Assembly: GCF_013410375.1 (NCBI RefSeq)
Contig: NZ_JACCFL010000001.1
Location: 1,116,001 to 1,180,000 of the forward strand
Length of the DNA stretch: 64,000 nucleotides
From: Leifsonia shinshuensis
GTDB lineage: Bacteria > Actinomycetota > Actinomycetes > Actinomycetales > Microbacteriaceae
Direction: 5' to 3'
This document shows positions 44,784 to 52,727 of this stretch, piece after piece. The position numbers and the translations under genes are program-made. Every line of letters begins with the position of its first letter. Within the stretch, counting starts at the first letter, position 1. The notes beneath the pieces were generated by a model. It was not told the origin of the DNA, did no database searches, and worked only from the letters and a program-made list of their open reading frames with translations.

Positions 44784-45743
44784 TCACCGAAGCATCGCCG
44801 TCATCGCCGTCGCCGCGGCGTCCTGCCCGGTCAGCGGCGCGAGTCCCCAGACCTCCTCGATCGTGCGCAGCAGCGAGTAGTGCGTGAACGGCGTCGCCGA
44901 GACGCTGTGCGCCCGGGCGGCCGGGCCCGCGAACACGCACGCGACGACATTGTCGCCGGAGTCGCCCTCGTCGAACGTCACCACGAGCAGCGAGCGCTGC
45001 GCCTTGAAGGCCGGGGAGGCGAGGATCGCCGGGACGTTCGCCTTCAGCCACGCGTCGCCGTCCGCGACGGAGCAGTCGTGCATGTCGTCGCACAGGTTCG
45101 GGCTGATGAACGAGAAGTCCGGCAGGGTCGCGGCCGAGGCCAGATCCGACGCGAACCGGGAGTACGGGACGTCGTGGGCGTCGCAGTACGCCCGCGACGA
45201 CGTGACGCTCGGGAAGTACAGGAATGGGTTGTGCTTGACGGCGTACAGGCTGGTGTTCCCGGTGGCGCACGGCGCCGGCATGCTCTCGGAGTACATCCGC
45301 CAGGACCGGCCCGCGCGGTCCAGCTCCTCGGCGAGGTTGGGTCCGGTGGCCAGGCACGACCCGCCGGGCGGGTTGCAGTCCGTCGTGATCCCGGCCGTGC
45401 CGCCGCTGGTCAGGGCCAGGTAGTTCGGGAGGCTGGGGTGCGTGATCGCCGAGTACGCGGTGGCGAGCGCGCCGGCCCGGGCGAGCGAGGTCAGGTAGGG
45501 GGCCTGCGGGTCGCCGATGACCGACCCGGCCGGCTTGTTCTCGTCGACGATGACGACGATGTGCTGCAGCGCGGTGGCCTGCGGCCCTGTCGACGGCGCG
45601 GGCGGGAGGGTCGACGGCGCGCGCGTCGGAGCCGGCACCGGCGCGGGCGGGCTGGTGACGGCGGGCGAGGCGCCCGGTGCGCAGCCGGCGAGGACGAGCG
45701 CGAGCGCGGCGGCGATCGCCGCGGTCAGTGCCCTCCCCGTCAT
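44784..45743 (-). CDS. Phosphoesterase lipoprotein
   Basis: 319 residues, ATG at 45743. Lipobox LAGC with Cys about residue 21, then a Pro/Ala/Ser linker. The catalytic domain has HIVVIVDENKPAGSVIG, AYSAITHPSLPNYLALTSGG, DFSFISPNLCDDMHDC and LLVVTFDEGDSGDN, as in PF04185 acid phosphatases anchored to the outer face of the membrane. Six or more Cys suggest disulfides. With the adjacent phosphoesterase and the Pst locus it probably releases phosphate from organic esters outside the cell. Confidence 0.9.
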   Translation of the reverse strand: MTGRALTAAIAAALALVLAGCAPGASPAVTSPPAPVPAPTRAPSTLPPAPSTGPQATALQHIVVIVDENKPAGSVIGDPQAPYLTSLARAGALATAYSAITHPSLPNYLALTSGGTAGITTDCNPPGGSCLATGPNLAEELDRAGRSWRMYSESMPAPCATGNTSLYAVKHNPFLYFPSVTSSRAYCDAHDVPYSRFASDLASAATLPDFSFISPNLCDDMHDCSVADGDAWLKANVPAILASPAFKAQRSLLVVTFDEGDSGDNVVACVFAGPAARAHSVSATPFTHYSLLRTIEEVWGLAPLTGQDAAATAMTAMLR

Positions 45744-45770
45744 GGCAGTACCGTACGCCGGGCGGCGGTG

Positions 45771-45803
45771 AAACGGACCGGCGGGTTCGGGGACGCCGCT
45801 CAG
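45771..45803 (+). repeat. Left copy of direct repeat flanking hipBA
   Basis: The segment beginning AAACGGACCGGCGGGTTCGG (45771-45790) and continuing through GGACGCCGCTCAG recurs at 47711-47744 with three differences and one inserted base. It lies between the phosphoesterase lipoprotein start and the end of hipA. Confidence 0.85.
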
Positions 45804-45819
45804 GCCGGCTGACCGGGCT

Positions 45820-47238
45820 CTACCGTTTCCGGGCTTTTCGCCAGTATCCGGTTACAGGCTTTCCTTCGCGGAGCGATGGCGGCACCCACTCCATCCCGTC
45901 ACGGTGCGGAGCGGCTCGGAGGTTCGCGCGTGGGAGCCAGTCCGGGTCGATTGTGGCTGCGAGCTCTTCGATCCGTTGCCGTTGCGTGTCGTCGAACGCG
46001 GATGCCATCGCCTGCTGCTGCGCTTTCGGGATCCCGTGAAGGTCTGCTATCTGCGGCCACAAGGCCACGTGTCCGGATATTCGCATGGCGATGTCGATCG
46101 CTTCGAACCTGGTGAGGTTGAATGTGTCGGCGATGTCGATGAGGTTGCGGATGTCGCGGTCGCGAGGGTCGTCGTTGTCGCTGATCGGGCGGGAGGCGAT
46201 GATGCCGCCGTGCCGGTGCGGGTTGATGTCGAAGATCGGTGCGAGCCGCCAACCGTTTGCTTGGCGGAGGAACCCGTGGTTGCCCCAGTGGTCGTCGACG
46301 TTGTTGATGAAGACGGTAAGCGCGATCCGCCTGAACATGTCGTGGAGGTCTGCTTCCGGGTTTGCGCTGGTGGCTGCGAGAACGTCGGCGAACTCTTCGT
46401 AGGTGAGCCGTGACCCCGTGTCGTGCTTCCCGATCCGGAGGGCGGTCGCTGCGGACATGTAACCGCGTCGAACGGTCTCGCCGTCGCGGTCGAACCGTTT
46501 GACGATGAGGACGGACCGGCCTTCACCGGCGGGTTGCACCGTGAACTCGGGTGTCGGCGTGCCGATTCGTCGTGCGATCGTCAACGCGACTGCTTCCCAT
46601 GCCTCCGTGTCGACGTCCGCGTCTTTGGAATGCGGAAGTTTCGCCAACGCGAGCGACCCGTCTGGAAGAAGGACGTTTGCTTTCGGTCGTGCCCCGCCGG
46701 GGGAGGTTGCGATGCCTGCCAGGTATTCGACGTCTTCGTCGGTCGCTTCATGGTCTTCGTACCTGCGGGCAACGCGAAGGATCTTCCCCAACTCGTGGAT
46801 GTTTGCAACGCCGGTGTCTTCGGACAGCCAGTGGCGGCTGTTCTCTGCTTTGAATCGGAGAGCGCCCATGCGGGAGAAGTCGGAGACACCGAGGAGGTAG
46901 TCGAAGTCGCCGACTCGACGGGGGAGGCTCGGGTCTTCCTTCAGTCTGAGCGCGTGGTTTGCTTGGACGATCTTCTGCCCCCATTCGTCTGGGGCGGCGT
47001 CAGCGAAGGCGCCGAACAGCACCGTGTTCTCAGGTGTGTAGGTGCGTCCGGGGGTGAGGGGGAGATCGGGGGACAGTTCATAGGCGCCGATCTTCCCCAG
47101 ATACGCGGGGTCGTACTCGAACGACGATGCGGCGAGCGTGCGCCCTCCCATGAAACTCGGCCGCAAGAGGCCCACTCGGGTCGGGCCGGCACCGTTCTCG
47201 TCGAGATACACCTCGGCGGCGCTGACGATGTCGGTCAT
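45820..47238 (-). CDS. hipA: HipA-family toxin, serine/threonine kinase
   Basis: 472 residues, ATG at 47238 overlapping hipB (ATGA). HipA features: N-terminal subdomain with LLRPSFMGGRTLAASSFEYD, Gly/Ser-rich phosphate loop ATSPGGARPKANVLL, catalytic NVDDHWGNHGF (about 308-318) with Asp and Asn, and metal-binding FDINP. Such toxins phosphorylate glutamyl-tRNA synthetase or other targets to induce dormancy; target here unknown. GC content and codon use are clearly lower than neighbours, signalling horizontal acquisition. The unit is bounded by direct repeats. Confidence 0.93.
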   Translation of the reverse strand: MTDIVSAAEVYLDENGAGPTRVGLLRPSFMGGRTLAASSFEYDPAYLGKIGAYELSPDLPLTPGRTYTPENTVLFGAFADAAPDEWGQKIVQANHALRLKEDPSLPRRVGDFDYLLGVSDFSRMGALRFKAENSRHWLSEDTGVANIHELGKILRVARRYEDHEATDEDVEYLAGIATSPGGARPKANVLLPDGSLALAKLPHSKDADVDTEAWEAVALTIARRIGTPTPEFTVQPAGEGRSVLIVKRFDRDGETVRRGYMSAATALRIGKHDTGSRLTYEEFADVLAATSANPEADLHDMFRRIALTVFINNVDDHWGNHGFLRQANGWRLAPIFDINPHRHGGIIASRPISDNDDPRDRDIRNLIDIADTFNLTRFEAIDIAMRISGHVALWPQIADLHGIPKAQQQAMASAFDDTQRQRIEELAATIDPDWLPRANLRAAPHRDGMEWVPPSLREGKPVTGYWRKARKR

Positions 47239-47534
47239 ATGGTTCCGCCGCTCTGGATGATGGCGTCGATTCGTGGTCGTGCCGCTTCGCTACGGTACGG
47301 GTCTGCGGAGGCTACGACGGATTCGAGGATTCCCAGAGCGGAGAGAACAGCGAAGACGGAGTCGAGTTGGGCGCTGCCCGTACCCCTTTCGATGCTGGCG
47401 AGCGTCGCCCGGGTGATGAAGGCACGTTCTGCGAGCGCGGTTGCGGAAAGTCCGTTGACGCTTCTCCATCTCCTGATATGCGCGCCGAACTCTCGAAGCA
47501 TCCGCTCCTGCTGCACTGATCGACGCTGCACCAT
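47235..47534 (-). CDS. hipB: HipB-family antitoxin, XRE DNA-binding protein
   Basis: 99 residues from ATG at 47534 with AAGGAG upstream. The helix-turn-helix is in LSATALAERAFITRATLASIERGTGSAQLDSVFAVLSALG (recognition about 40-58). Antitoxins of this group bind HipA and repress the operon. Two near-identical palindromes upstream (47551-47568 and 47583-47600) are likely its operators. The C-terminal tail RIDAIIQSGGTI could contact HipA. Confidence 0.92.
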   Translation of the reverse strand: MVQRRSVQQERMLREFGAHIRRWRSVNGLSATALAERAFITRATLASIERGTGSAQLDSVFAVLSALGILESVVASADPYRSEAARPRIDAIIQSGGTI

Positions 47535-47550
47535 CACGAGACTCCTTGGC

Positions 47551-47600
47551 TGCTATCTACAGATAGCAATAATGCCACCAATTGCTACTTCTAGATAGCA
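47551..47600 (-). promoter_or_regulatory. Paired HipB operators
   Basis: O1 at 47551-47568, TGCTATCTACAGATAGCA, is a perfect 8+2+8 palindrome. O2 at 47583-47600, TGCTACTTCTAGATAGCA, shares both outer half-sites. Their centres are 32 bp apart, about three helical turns, so two HipB dimers would lie on the same DNA face just upstream of hipB. Confidence 0.85.
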
Positions 47601-47710
47601 GAATTGTTTCTTCCCCCGGCTTCCGTCCCTGGCGTTCTCCTCGTCGTAATCCATTCGGATGTGGAGGACTCTCTGTAGCCCCTCGCAGCACACTGCGCCA
47701 CGCGCCGGCG

Positions 47711-47744
47711 AAACAGACCGGCGGGTTCGGCGGACGCCCCTCAG
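47711..47744 (+). repeat. Right copy of direct repeat flanking hipBA
   Basis: AAACAGACCGGCGGGTTCGG (47711-47730) then CGGACGCCCCTCAG, overlapping the stop end of the LacI gene. Matches the left copy at 45771-45803. Confidence 0.85.
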
Positions 47745-48847
47745 CCCAGCGGCCCCTCGCAGCTCTCCCGGAGCAGCACCGTCACCGGCAGCTCCGTGCT
47801 GACCGGCTCCAGGTCGGGGTCGGTCACCCGGGCGACCATCGCCCGCACGGCCGCCCGGCCGAGCTCCAGCATCGGCTGCATCACCGTCGTCAGCCGCGGC
47901 GTCGACCGCGCGCCCTCATCGATGCCGTCGAAGCCGGTCACGATGATGTCCTCCGGCACCCGGATGCCGGCCGGCCGGAGCGCGTCGAGCACGCCGAGCG
48001 CCATCTGGTCGTTCGCGCAGACCAGCGCGCGGGGGAGCCGGCCGCCGGCGATCAGGTCCTCCGCGACGGCGCGGGCGCGCTCCCGGGAGAACTCGCCGTG
48101 CAGCACGGGCAGCGCGGTCGGGTTGATCCCGCGGCCCTCCAGCGCCTCCGCGAAGCCGCCGTAGCGCTCCGCGTCGTCCGGCGAGTCGAACGGGCCGGTC
48201 AGGTACATCGGGTCGCGGACGCCGTGGTCGTCGATGAGGTGCTCGGTGAGCGCGCGCATGCCCTCCCGGTTGCGCACGGTGATGTGGTCGAAGTCGTCGT
48301 CGCGGCGCTGGCCGGCGAGGTAGACCACCGGGATGCTGTCGCCGATCCGGCGCAGGACGTCGTGGGGCGCACTCTGCGCGATCACGGCCAGGCCGTCGAC
48401 TTTGCCTGCGAGATCGCTCAGCGTGATCTCCAGGCTTTCGGGGGAACGGCCGCGCCCGACGCAGATCATCAGCGAGAAGCCCTGCCGCCACGCCTCGAGC
48501 TCGCAGCCGCGGAGCACCTCCTCGAAGTACAGGTTCGCCCCGGGCCGCTGATCGGGCTTCGCGGGGTCGCGGCGCACCTCGACCGGGCGCTGCTCGCCGA
48601 CCTCGGCGTCGCTCAGGTCCTCCACCGCGTCCACGCCCGGCAGGAACAGGCCGAGCACGCCGGTGCGGCGGGCGGCGAGGCCGCGGGCGCTGCCGCTCGG
48701 CACGTAGCGCAGCTCGCGCACGGCCTGGAGCACCCGCTCCTGGGTGGAAGCGCGTACATCGTCCGGTCGGGTGAGGACGCGGGAGACCGTAGCGATCGAG
48801 ACTCCCGCGTGCGCGGCGACATCATACACCGTGGGTTTTCTCGCCAC
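47741..48847 (-). CDS. LacI-family transcriptional regulator
   Basis: 368 residues from GTG at 48847 (GGGGG upstream); the frame continues far upstream but only as a shadow. Helix-turn-helix VYDVAAHAGVSIATVSRVLTRPDDV (about 6-30), then periplasmic-binding-type effector domain, with FDGIDEGARSTPRLTTVMQP near the end. A 30-residue insert (SDAEVGEQRPVEVRRDPAKPD) after the hinge region is unusual. It is divergent from a beta-glucoside-type ABC operon and likely represses it in the absence of the sugar. Confidence 0.92.
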   Translation of the reverse strand: MARKPTVYDVAAHAGVSIATVSRVLTRPDDVRASTQERVLQAVRELRYVPSGSARGLAARRTGVLGLFLPGVDAVEDLSDAEVGEQRPVEVRRDPAKPDQRPGANLYFEEVLRGCELEAWRQGFSLMICVGRGRSPESLEITLSDLAGKVDGLAVIAQSAPHDVLRRIGDSIPVVYLAGQRRDDDFDHITVRNREGMRALTEHLIDDHGVRDPMYLTGPFDSPDDAERYGGFAEALEGRGINPTALPVLHGEFSRERARAVAEDLIAGGRLPRALVCANDQMALGVLDALRPAGIRVPEDIIVTGFDGIDEGARSTPRLTTVMQPMLELGRAAVRAMVARVTDPDLEPVSTELPVTVLLRESCEGPLG

Positions 48848-48923
48848 GTTTCCCCCGAGTTCTTCTGCGAATTGGTGGTCCGGTTCACATTCTGACACGT
48901 GGAACGATGTTTCGGGGGTGGGG

Positions 48924-48952
48924 TTGAAAGACGTTTCGTATGCGCTTACAGT
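48924..48952 (+). promoter_or_regulatory. Sigma-70-type promoter with LacI-type operator
   Basis: TTGAAA (48924-48929) and TACAGT (48947-48952) with a 17-bp spacer give a good promoter for the binding-protein gene. The spacer holds the dyad GAAA-GACG-TTTC (48926-48937), and GTTTC recurs at 48848 and 48909, suggesting multiple binding sites for the adjacent LacI protein. Confidence 0.65.
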
Positions 48953-49052
48953 GGGTCGCGGCCTCCCGCCCGGCTCGCTCTCGCCGGACGGCGCGGCCCC
49001 GCCGCCACCGGGCCGGCACCAAGTCATCGTCGACTGAAGGGACCACACCGCG

Positions 49053-50714
49053 ATGAACAAGTCCAGAACGCGCCTCCGGCGTTCACTCGTCGCTGTCGCA
49101 GCCGCCGCGTCACTGCTGGCGATGAGCGCGTGCAGCCTCCAGACCTCCGGGTCGAGCAACAACAACTCGGGCGCCGCCAGCGGTTCCCTCCTCTTCGGCG
49201 CCGACGGCGGGAACCCGACGTTCGTGCGCAACTTCAACCCGTTCTCGCCGAACACGCGCACCGGCGCGCACTACATGTACGAGCCGCTGCAGGTGGTGAA
49301 CTCCATCGACGGCAAGGCCACGCCGTTCCTCGCGACGGGCGACAAGGTCATCGACCCGAAGACGATCGAGTACACGATCCGCAAGGGTGTGAACTGGTCG
49401 GACGGCCAGGCCTTCACGCCCGCCGACGTGGTCTACACCTTCGATCTCATCAAGAAGACCCCGGCCCTCGACACGCTCGGGCAGTGGCAGAACATCGACA
49501 CGATCAGCTCGTCCGGCGACACCGTGACCTTCCACCTCAAGGGAGCGAACGTCCCCGCCGCGAGCATCATCGACCAGCAGATCATCGTCCCGGAGCACGT
49601 CTGGAAGTCCGTGAAGGACCCGGTGACCTGGACCAACGACAACCCGGTGGCCACCGGCCCGTACACGGTCGGCAGCTTCGCCCCGAACCAGTACACGATG
49701 GTGAAGAACACCAAATACTGGCAGGCCGACAAGGTGGCGGCGGAGAAGCTGGTGCTCCCGGCCTCCAACACCGGCCTCCAGCTGGTCAAGAACGGCTACG
49801 ACTGGGCCTACTCGTTCATCGACAACGTGGACAAGACCTGGGTCGGCGCGAACAAGCAGCACAACAAATACTGGTTCCCGCCCGGCGGCACCATCTCGCT
49901 GATCCCCAACCTGACCAAGGCGCCGTTCAACAACCTGGAATTCCGCATGGGCCTCAGCTACGCGCTGGACCGCGACAAGATCGCCCAGGACGCCGAGGAG
50001 GGCTACGTGAAGGCCGCGGGCCAGAACGGGCTGCTCCTCCCGAACGCGCAGTCCTGGCTGAACACCTCGCTGCCGAACCAGGGCATGATCGCGCAGGACA
50101 CCCAGAAGGCGCTCGCGTCGTTCGCCAAGGCCGGCTACACCCAGCAGGGCGGCAAGCTCGTCAACGCCGCCGGCCAGCAGCTCCAGCTCACGATCACCAC
50201 GCCGAACGGCTACGCCGACTGGCTGCGCGGGGTCCAGGCCGTCCAATCGCAGCTGCAGTCGCTCGGGATCGCGATCACGATCGACCAGCCGCAGCCCGCC
50301 GCCTACACGCAGGCGCAGAACAACGGCGACTTCGAGCTGCTGATGGGCGCGTTCGGCGGCGCGGGCAGCGTCTACCAGGACTTCAACACCCTGATGAGCA
50401 GCGAGTTCGTCAAGCCGGTCGGCACCTCCGCCTCCGGCAACTTCGAGCGGTTCAGCGACCCGCAGGCGGACTCCCTGCTGCAGCAGCTGCGGTCGGCCAC
50501 CTCCACGAGCGACCAGAAGAAGTACATCGACCAGCTCCAGGAGGTCATGTACAGCAAGGTGCCCGTGATCAGCATGTTCTACGGCGGCCTGTGGGGCCTG
50601 TTCAGCGACAAGAGCTTCACCGGCTGGCCGAGCGCGAGCGACCCGTACGCGACGCCGGCCACCTGGACCGAGAACTCGCTGCTGATCCTCACCCACCTCA
50701 CGAAGGCGAAGTGA
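49053..50714 (+). CDS. ABC transporter substrate-binding lipoprotein, family 5
   Basis: 553 residues, ATG at 49053 with GAAGGGA upstream. Lipobox MSAC with Cys about residue 27, then Ser/Asn linker. The SBP_bac_5 pattern is clear: NPFSPNTRTGAHYMYEPLQVVN, IEYTIRKGVNWSDGQAFTPADVVYTFDL and MGLSYALDRDKIAQ. Family 5 proteins bind peptides or, in a subset, oligosaccharides. The linked GH1 beta-glucosidase and LacI regulator favour a beta-glucoside or cello-oligosaccharide ligand (inference). Confidence 0.92.
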   Translation: MNKSRTRLRRSLVAVAAAASLLAMSACSLQTSGSSNNNSGAASGSLLFGADGGNPTFVRNFNPFSPNTRTGAHYMYEPLQVVNSIDGKATPFLATGDKVIDPKTIEYTIRKGVNWSDGQAFTPADVVYTFDLIKKTPALDTLGQWQNIDTISSSGDTVTFHLKGANVPAASIIDQQIIVPEHVWKSVKDPVTWTNDNPVATGPYTVGSFAPNQYTMVKNTKYWQADKVAAEKLVLPASNTGLQLVKNGYDWAYSFIDNVDKTWVGANKQHNKYWFPPGGTISLIPNLTKAPFNNLEFRMGLSYALDRDKIAQDAEEGYVKAAGQNGLLLPNAQSWLNTSLPNQGMIAQDTQKALASFAKAGYTQQGGKLVNAAGQQLQLTITTPNGYADWLRGVQAVQSQLQSLGIAITIDQPQPAAYTQAQNNGDFELLMGAFGGAGSVYQDFNTLMSSEFVKPVGTSASGNFERFSDPQADSLLQQLRSATSTSDQKKYIDQLQEVMYSKVPVISMFYGGLWGLFSDKSFTGWPSASDPYATPATWTENSLLILTHLTKAK

Positions 50715-50787
50715 TCGCGCGGCCGGCCGCGGCGACGCCCGCGGCCGGCCCGATCCCGCCTGCCACGAACACCGAAAGGAGGTCGTC

Positions 50788-51768
50788 GTGCGCTATCTGC
50801 TCGGAAAGCTGGGACTCTTCGTCCTCACCCTCTGGGCGGCCGTCACGGTCAACTTCATCCTGCCGCGGCTGATGCCGGGCTCGCCCGCGGACGCGGCGAT
50901 CGCCAAGCTCAGCCAGAACGGCCCGGTCTCTCCGGCGATGCGCGCCTCGATCGAGGCCCAGCTCGGTGTGCCGACCGGCAGCCTCTGGGACCAGTACGTG
51001 ACGTACCTGAATCAGGTCGTCCACTTCGACTTCGGGCCGTCGTTCAGCTACTTCCCGCAGTCGGTGTCGAGCCTGATCGGCGCGGCGCTGCCGTGGACGC
51101 TCGTGCTCGTCGGGACCGTCACGGTCCTCGCCTTCGTGCTCGGCACGCTGCTCGGCGTGCTCGCGGCCTGGAAGCGCGGCACGGCGCTCGACACCATCCC
51201 GACGGTGGGCGGCCAGTTCCTCTCGGCGTTCCCGTACTTCTGGATCGCGCTGCTCCTGCTGTTCTTCCTCGGCTACGTCGCGGGCTGGTTCCCCACCAGC
51301 GGCGCCTACTCGCAGACCGCGACGCCGCACTGGAGCTGGGAGTTCTTCACCGACGCGCTGTACCACGGCATCCTGCCCGGCCTGACGATCCTGCTGACCG
51401 CATTCGGCGGCTGGATCATCGGGATGCGCAACACGATGGTGAACACCCTCGGCGAGGACTACGTGACCTTCGCGGAGGCCAACGGCCTGCGCACGCGCAC
51501 CGTCGCGCTGCGCTACGCGGCCCGCAACGCGCTGCTGCCGCAGTTCACCTCGTTCGGCATGGTGCTCGGCGGGGTGGTCGGCGGCTCGCTCCTGGTGGAG
51601 ACCGTGTTCGCCTACCCGGGCGTCGGCCTCCTCCTCTTCCACGCGGTGACCAACCAGGACTACCCGCTGATGCAGGCGCTGTTCCTCATCATCACGGTGA
51701 GCGTCCTGATCGCGAACTTCCTCGTGGACATCCTGTACGGCGTGCTCGACCCGAGGACCAGACGATGA
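50788..51768 (+). CDS. Oligopeptide/oligosaccharide ABC transporter permease (DppB type)
   Basis: 326 residues, GTG at 50788 after AAAGGAGG. Six spans; motifs NFILPRLMPGSPADAAI near the N-terminus and the EAA loop EDYVTFAEANGLRTRTVALRYAARNALLPQ (EDYV, EANGL, AARNALLP). Standard member of the DppB group. Coupled by ATGA to the second permease. Confidence 0.93.
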   Translation: MRYLLGKLGLFVLTLWAAVTVNFILPRLMPGSPADAAIAKLSQNGPVSPAMRASIEAQLGVPTGSLWDQYVTYLNQVVHFDFGPSFSYFPQSVSSLIGAALPWTLVLVGTVTVLAFVLGTLLGVLAAWKRGTALDTIPTVGGQFLSAFPYFWIALLLLFFLGYVAGWFPTSGAYSQTATPHWSWEFFTDALYHGILPGLTILLTAFGGWIIGMRNTMVNTLGEDYVTFAEANGLRTRTVALRYAARNALLPQFTSFGMVLGGVVGGSLLVETVFAYPGVGLLLFHAVTNQDYPLMQALFLIITVSVLIANFLVDILYGVLDPRTRR

Positions 51769-52727
51769 CGCACGAAGACCAGCTCACCCAGCCACCCAGC
51801 ACGACGTCCGTCCGTGCGACGGAGGTCGCAGCCGCCTCCGCGAGCGAGCAGAGACCGTGGAACCCGTTCCGCGTCCTCGGCCGCGCGGTCGGCACCATCT
51901 GGTCGGAGCCCAAGGCGCGTTTCGGCGTCGTCCTGCTCCTGCTCTTCATCCTGATGGCGATCTTCGCGCCGCTGATCGCGCCCTACGACCCGCACGACAC
52001 GTCGTTCCCGCACAGCCAGGACGGCAGTGCCGCGCACCTGCTCGGCACCACCGGCGTCGGCCAGGACGTGCTCTCCCAGCTGATCTGGGGCGCGCGCGTG
52101 TCCGTCTCGGTCGCGCTCATCGCCGGTCTGCTGAGCACGCTCGTCGCGATCCTCGTCGGCCTCAGCTGGGGCTACGTCCGCGCGTTCTGGGGGGAGGGCG
52201 TCGGCTTCGTCGTCAACCTGTTCCTGGTCATCCCGTCGCTGCCGCTCATGATCGTGATCGCCGCGTACCTGCACAACGGCGGCATCGCCGTGATCGTGCT
52301 GGTCGTCGTGGTGACGGGCTGGGCGTGGGGCGCCCGCGTGCTGCGCTCGCAGACGCAGACCCTGCGCTCCCGCGACTTCGTCACGGCGGCGAAGTTCAGC
52401 GGCGAGAGCCCGAGCCGGATCGTGTTCCGGGAGATCCTGCCGAACATGACCTCGCTGATCGTGGCGAGCTTCTTCGGCGCGGCGACCGCGGCCATCCTCG
52501 CGGAGGCCGGCCTGGAGTTCCTCGGCCTCGGCGACCCCAACACGGTGAGCTGGGGGACCATGCTCTTCTGGGCCCAGAACAGCAACGTGCTGCTCACCGG
52601 CCAGTGGGTGCAGCTGTTCGCGCCCGGCTTCATGATCGCGCTGTTCGCCGTCTCCATGACATTCATCAACTTCGGGGTCGACGGGCTCAGCAACCCGCGC
52701 CTGCGCGAGAGGAAGGCCGCACGATGA
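51765..52727 (+). CDS. Oligopeptide/oligosaccharide ABC transporter permease (DppC type)
   Basis: 320 residues from ATG at 51765 (overlap with DppB-type stop). N-terminal domain ends in IAPYDPHDTSFPHSQDG, then HLLGTTGVGQDVLSQLIWGARVSVSVA, and EAA loop RSRDFVTAAKFSGESPSRIVFREILPN. Partner of the preceding permease. Ends overlapping the ATPase gene. Confidence 0.93.
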   Translation: MTHEDQLTQPPSTTSVRATEVAAASASEQRPWNPFRVLGRAVGTIWSEPKARFGVVLLLLFILMAIFAPLIAPYDPHDTSFPHSQDGSAAHLLGTTGVGQDVLSQLIWGARVSVSVALIAGLLSTLVAILVGLSWGYVRAFWGEGVGFVVNLFLVIPSLPLMIVIAAYLHNGGIAVIVLVVVVTGWAWGARVLRSQTQTLRSRDFVTAAKFSGESPSRIVFREILPNMTSLIVASFFGAATAAILAEAGLEFLGLGDPNTVSWGTMLFWAQNSNVLLTGQWVQLFAPGFMIALFAVSMTFINFGVDGLSNPRLRERKAAR

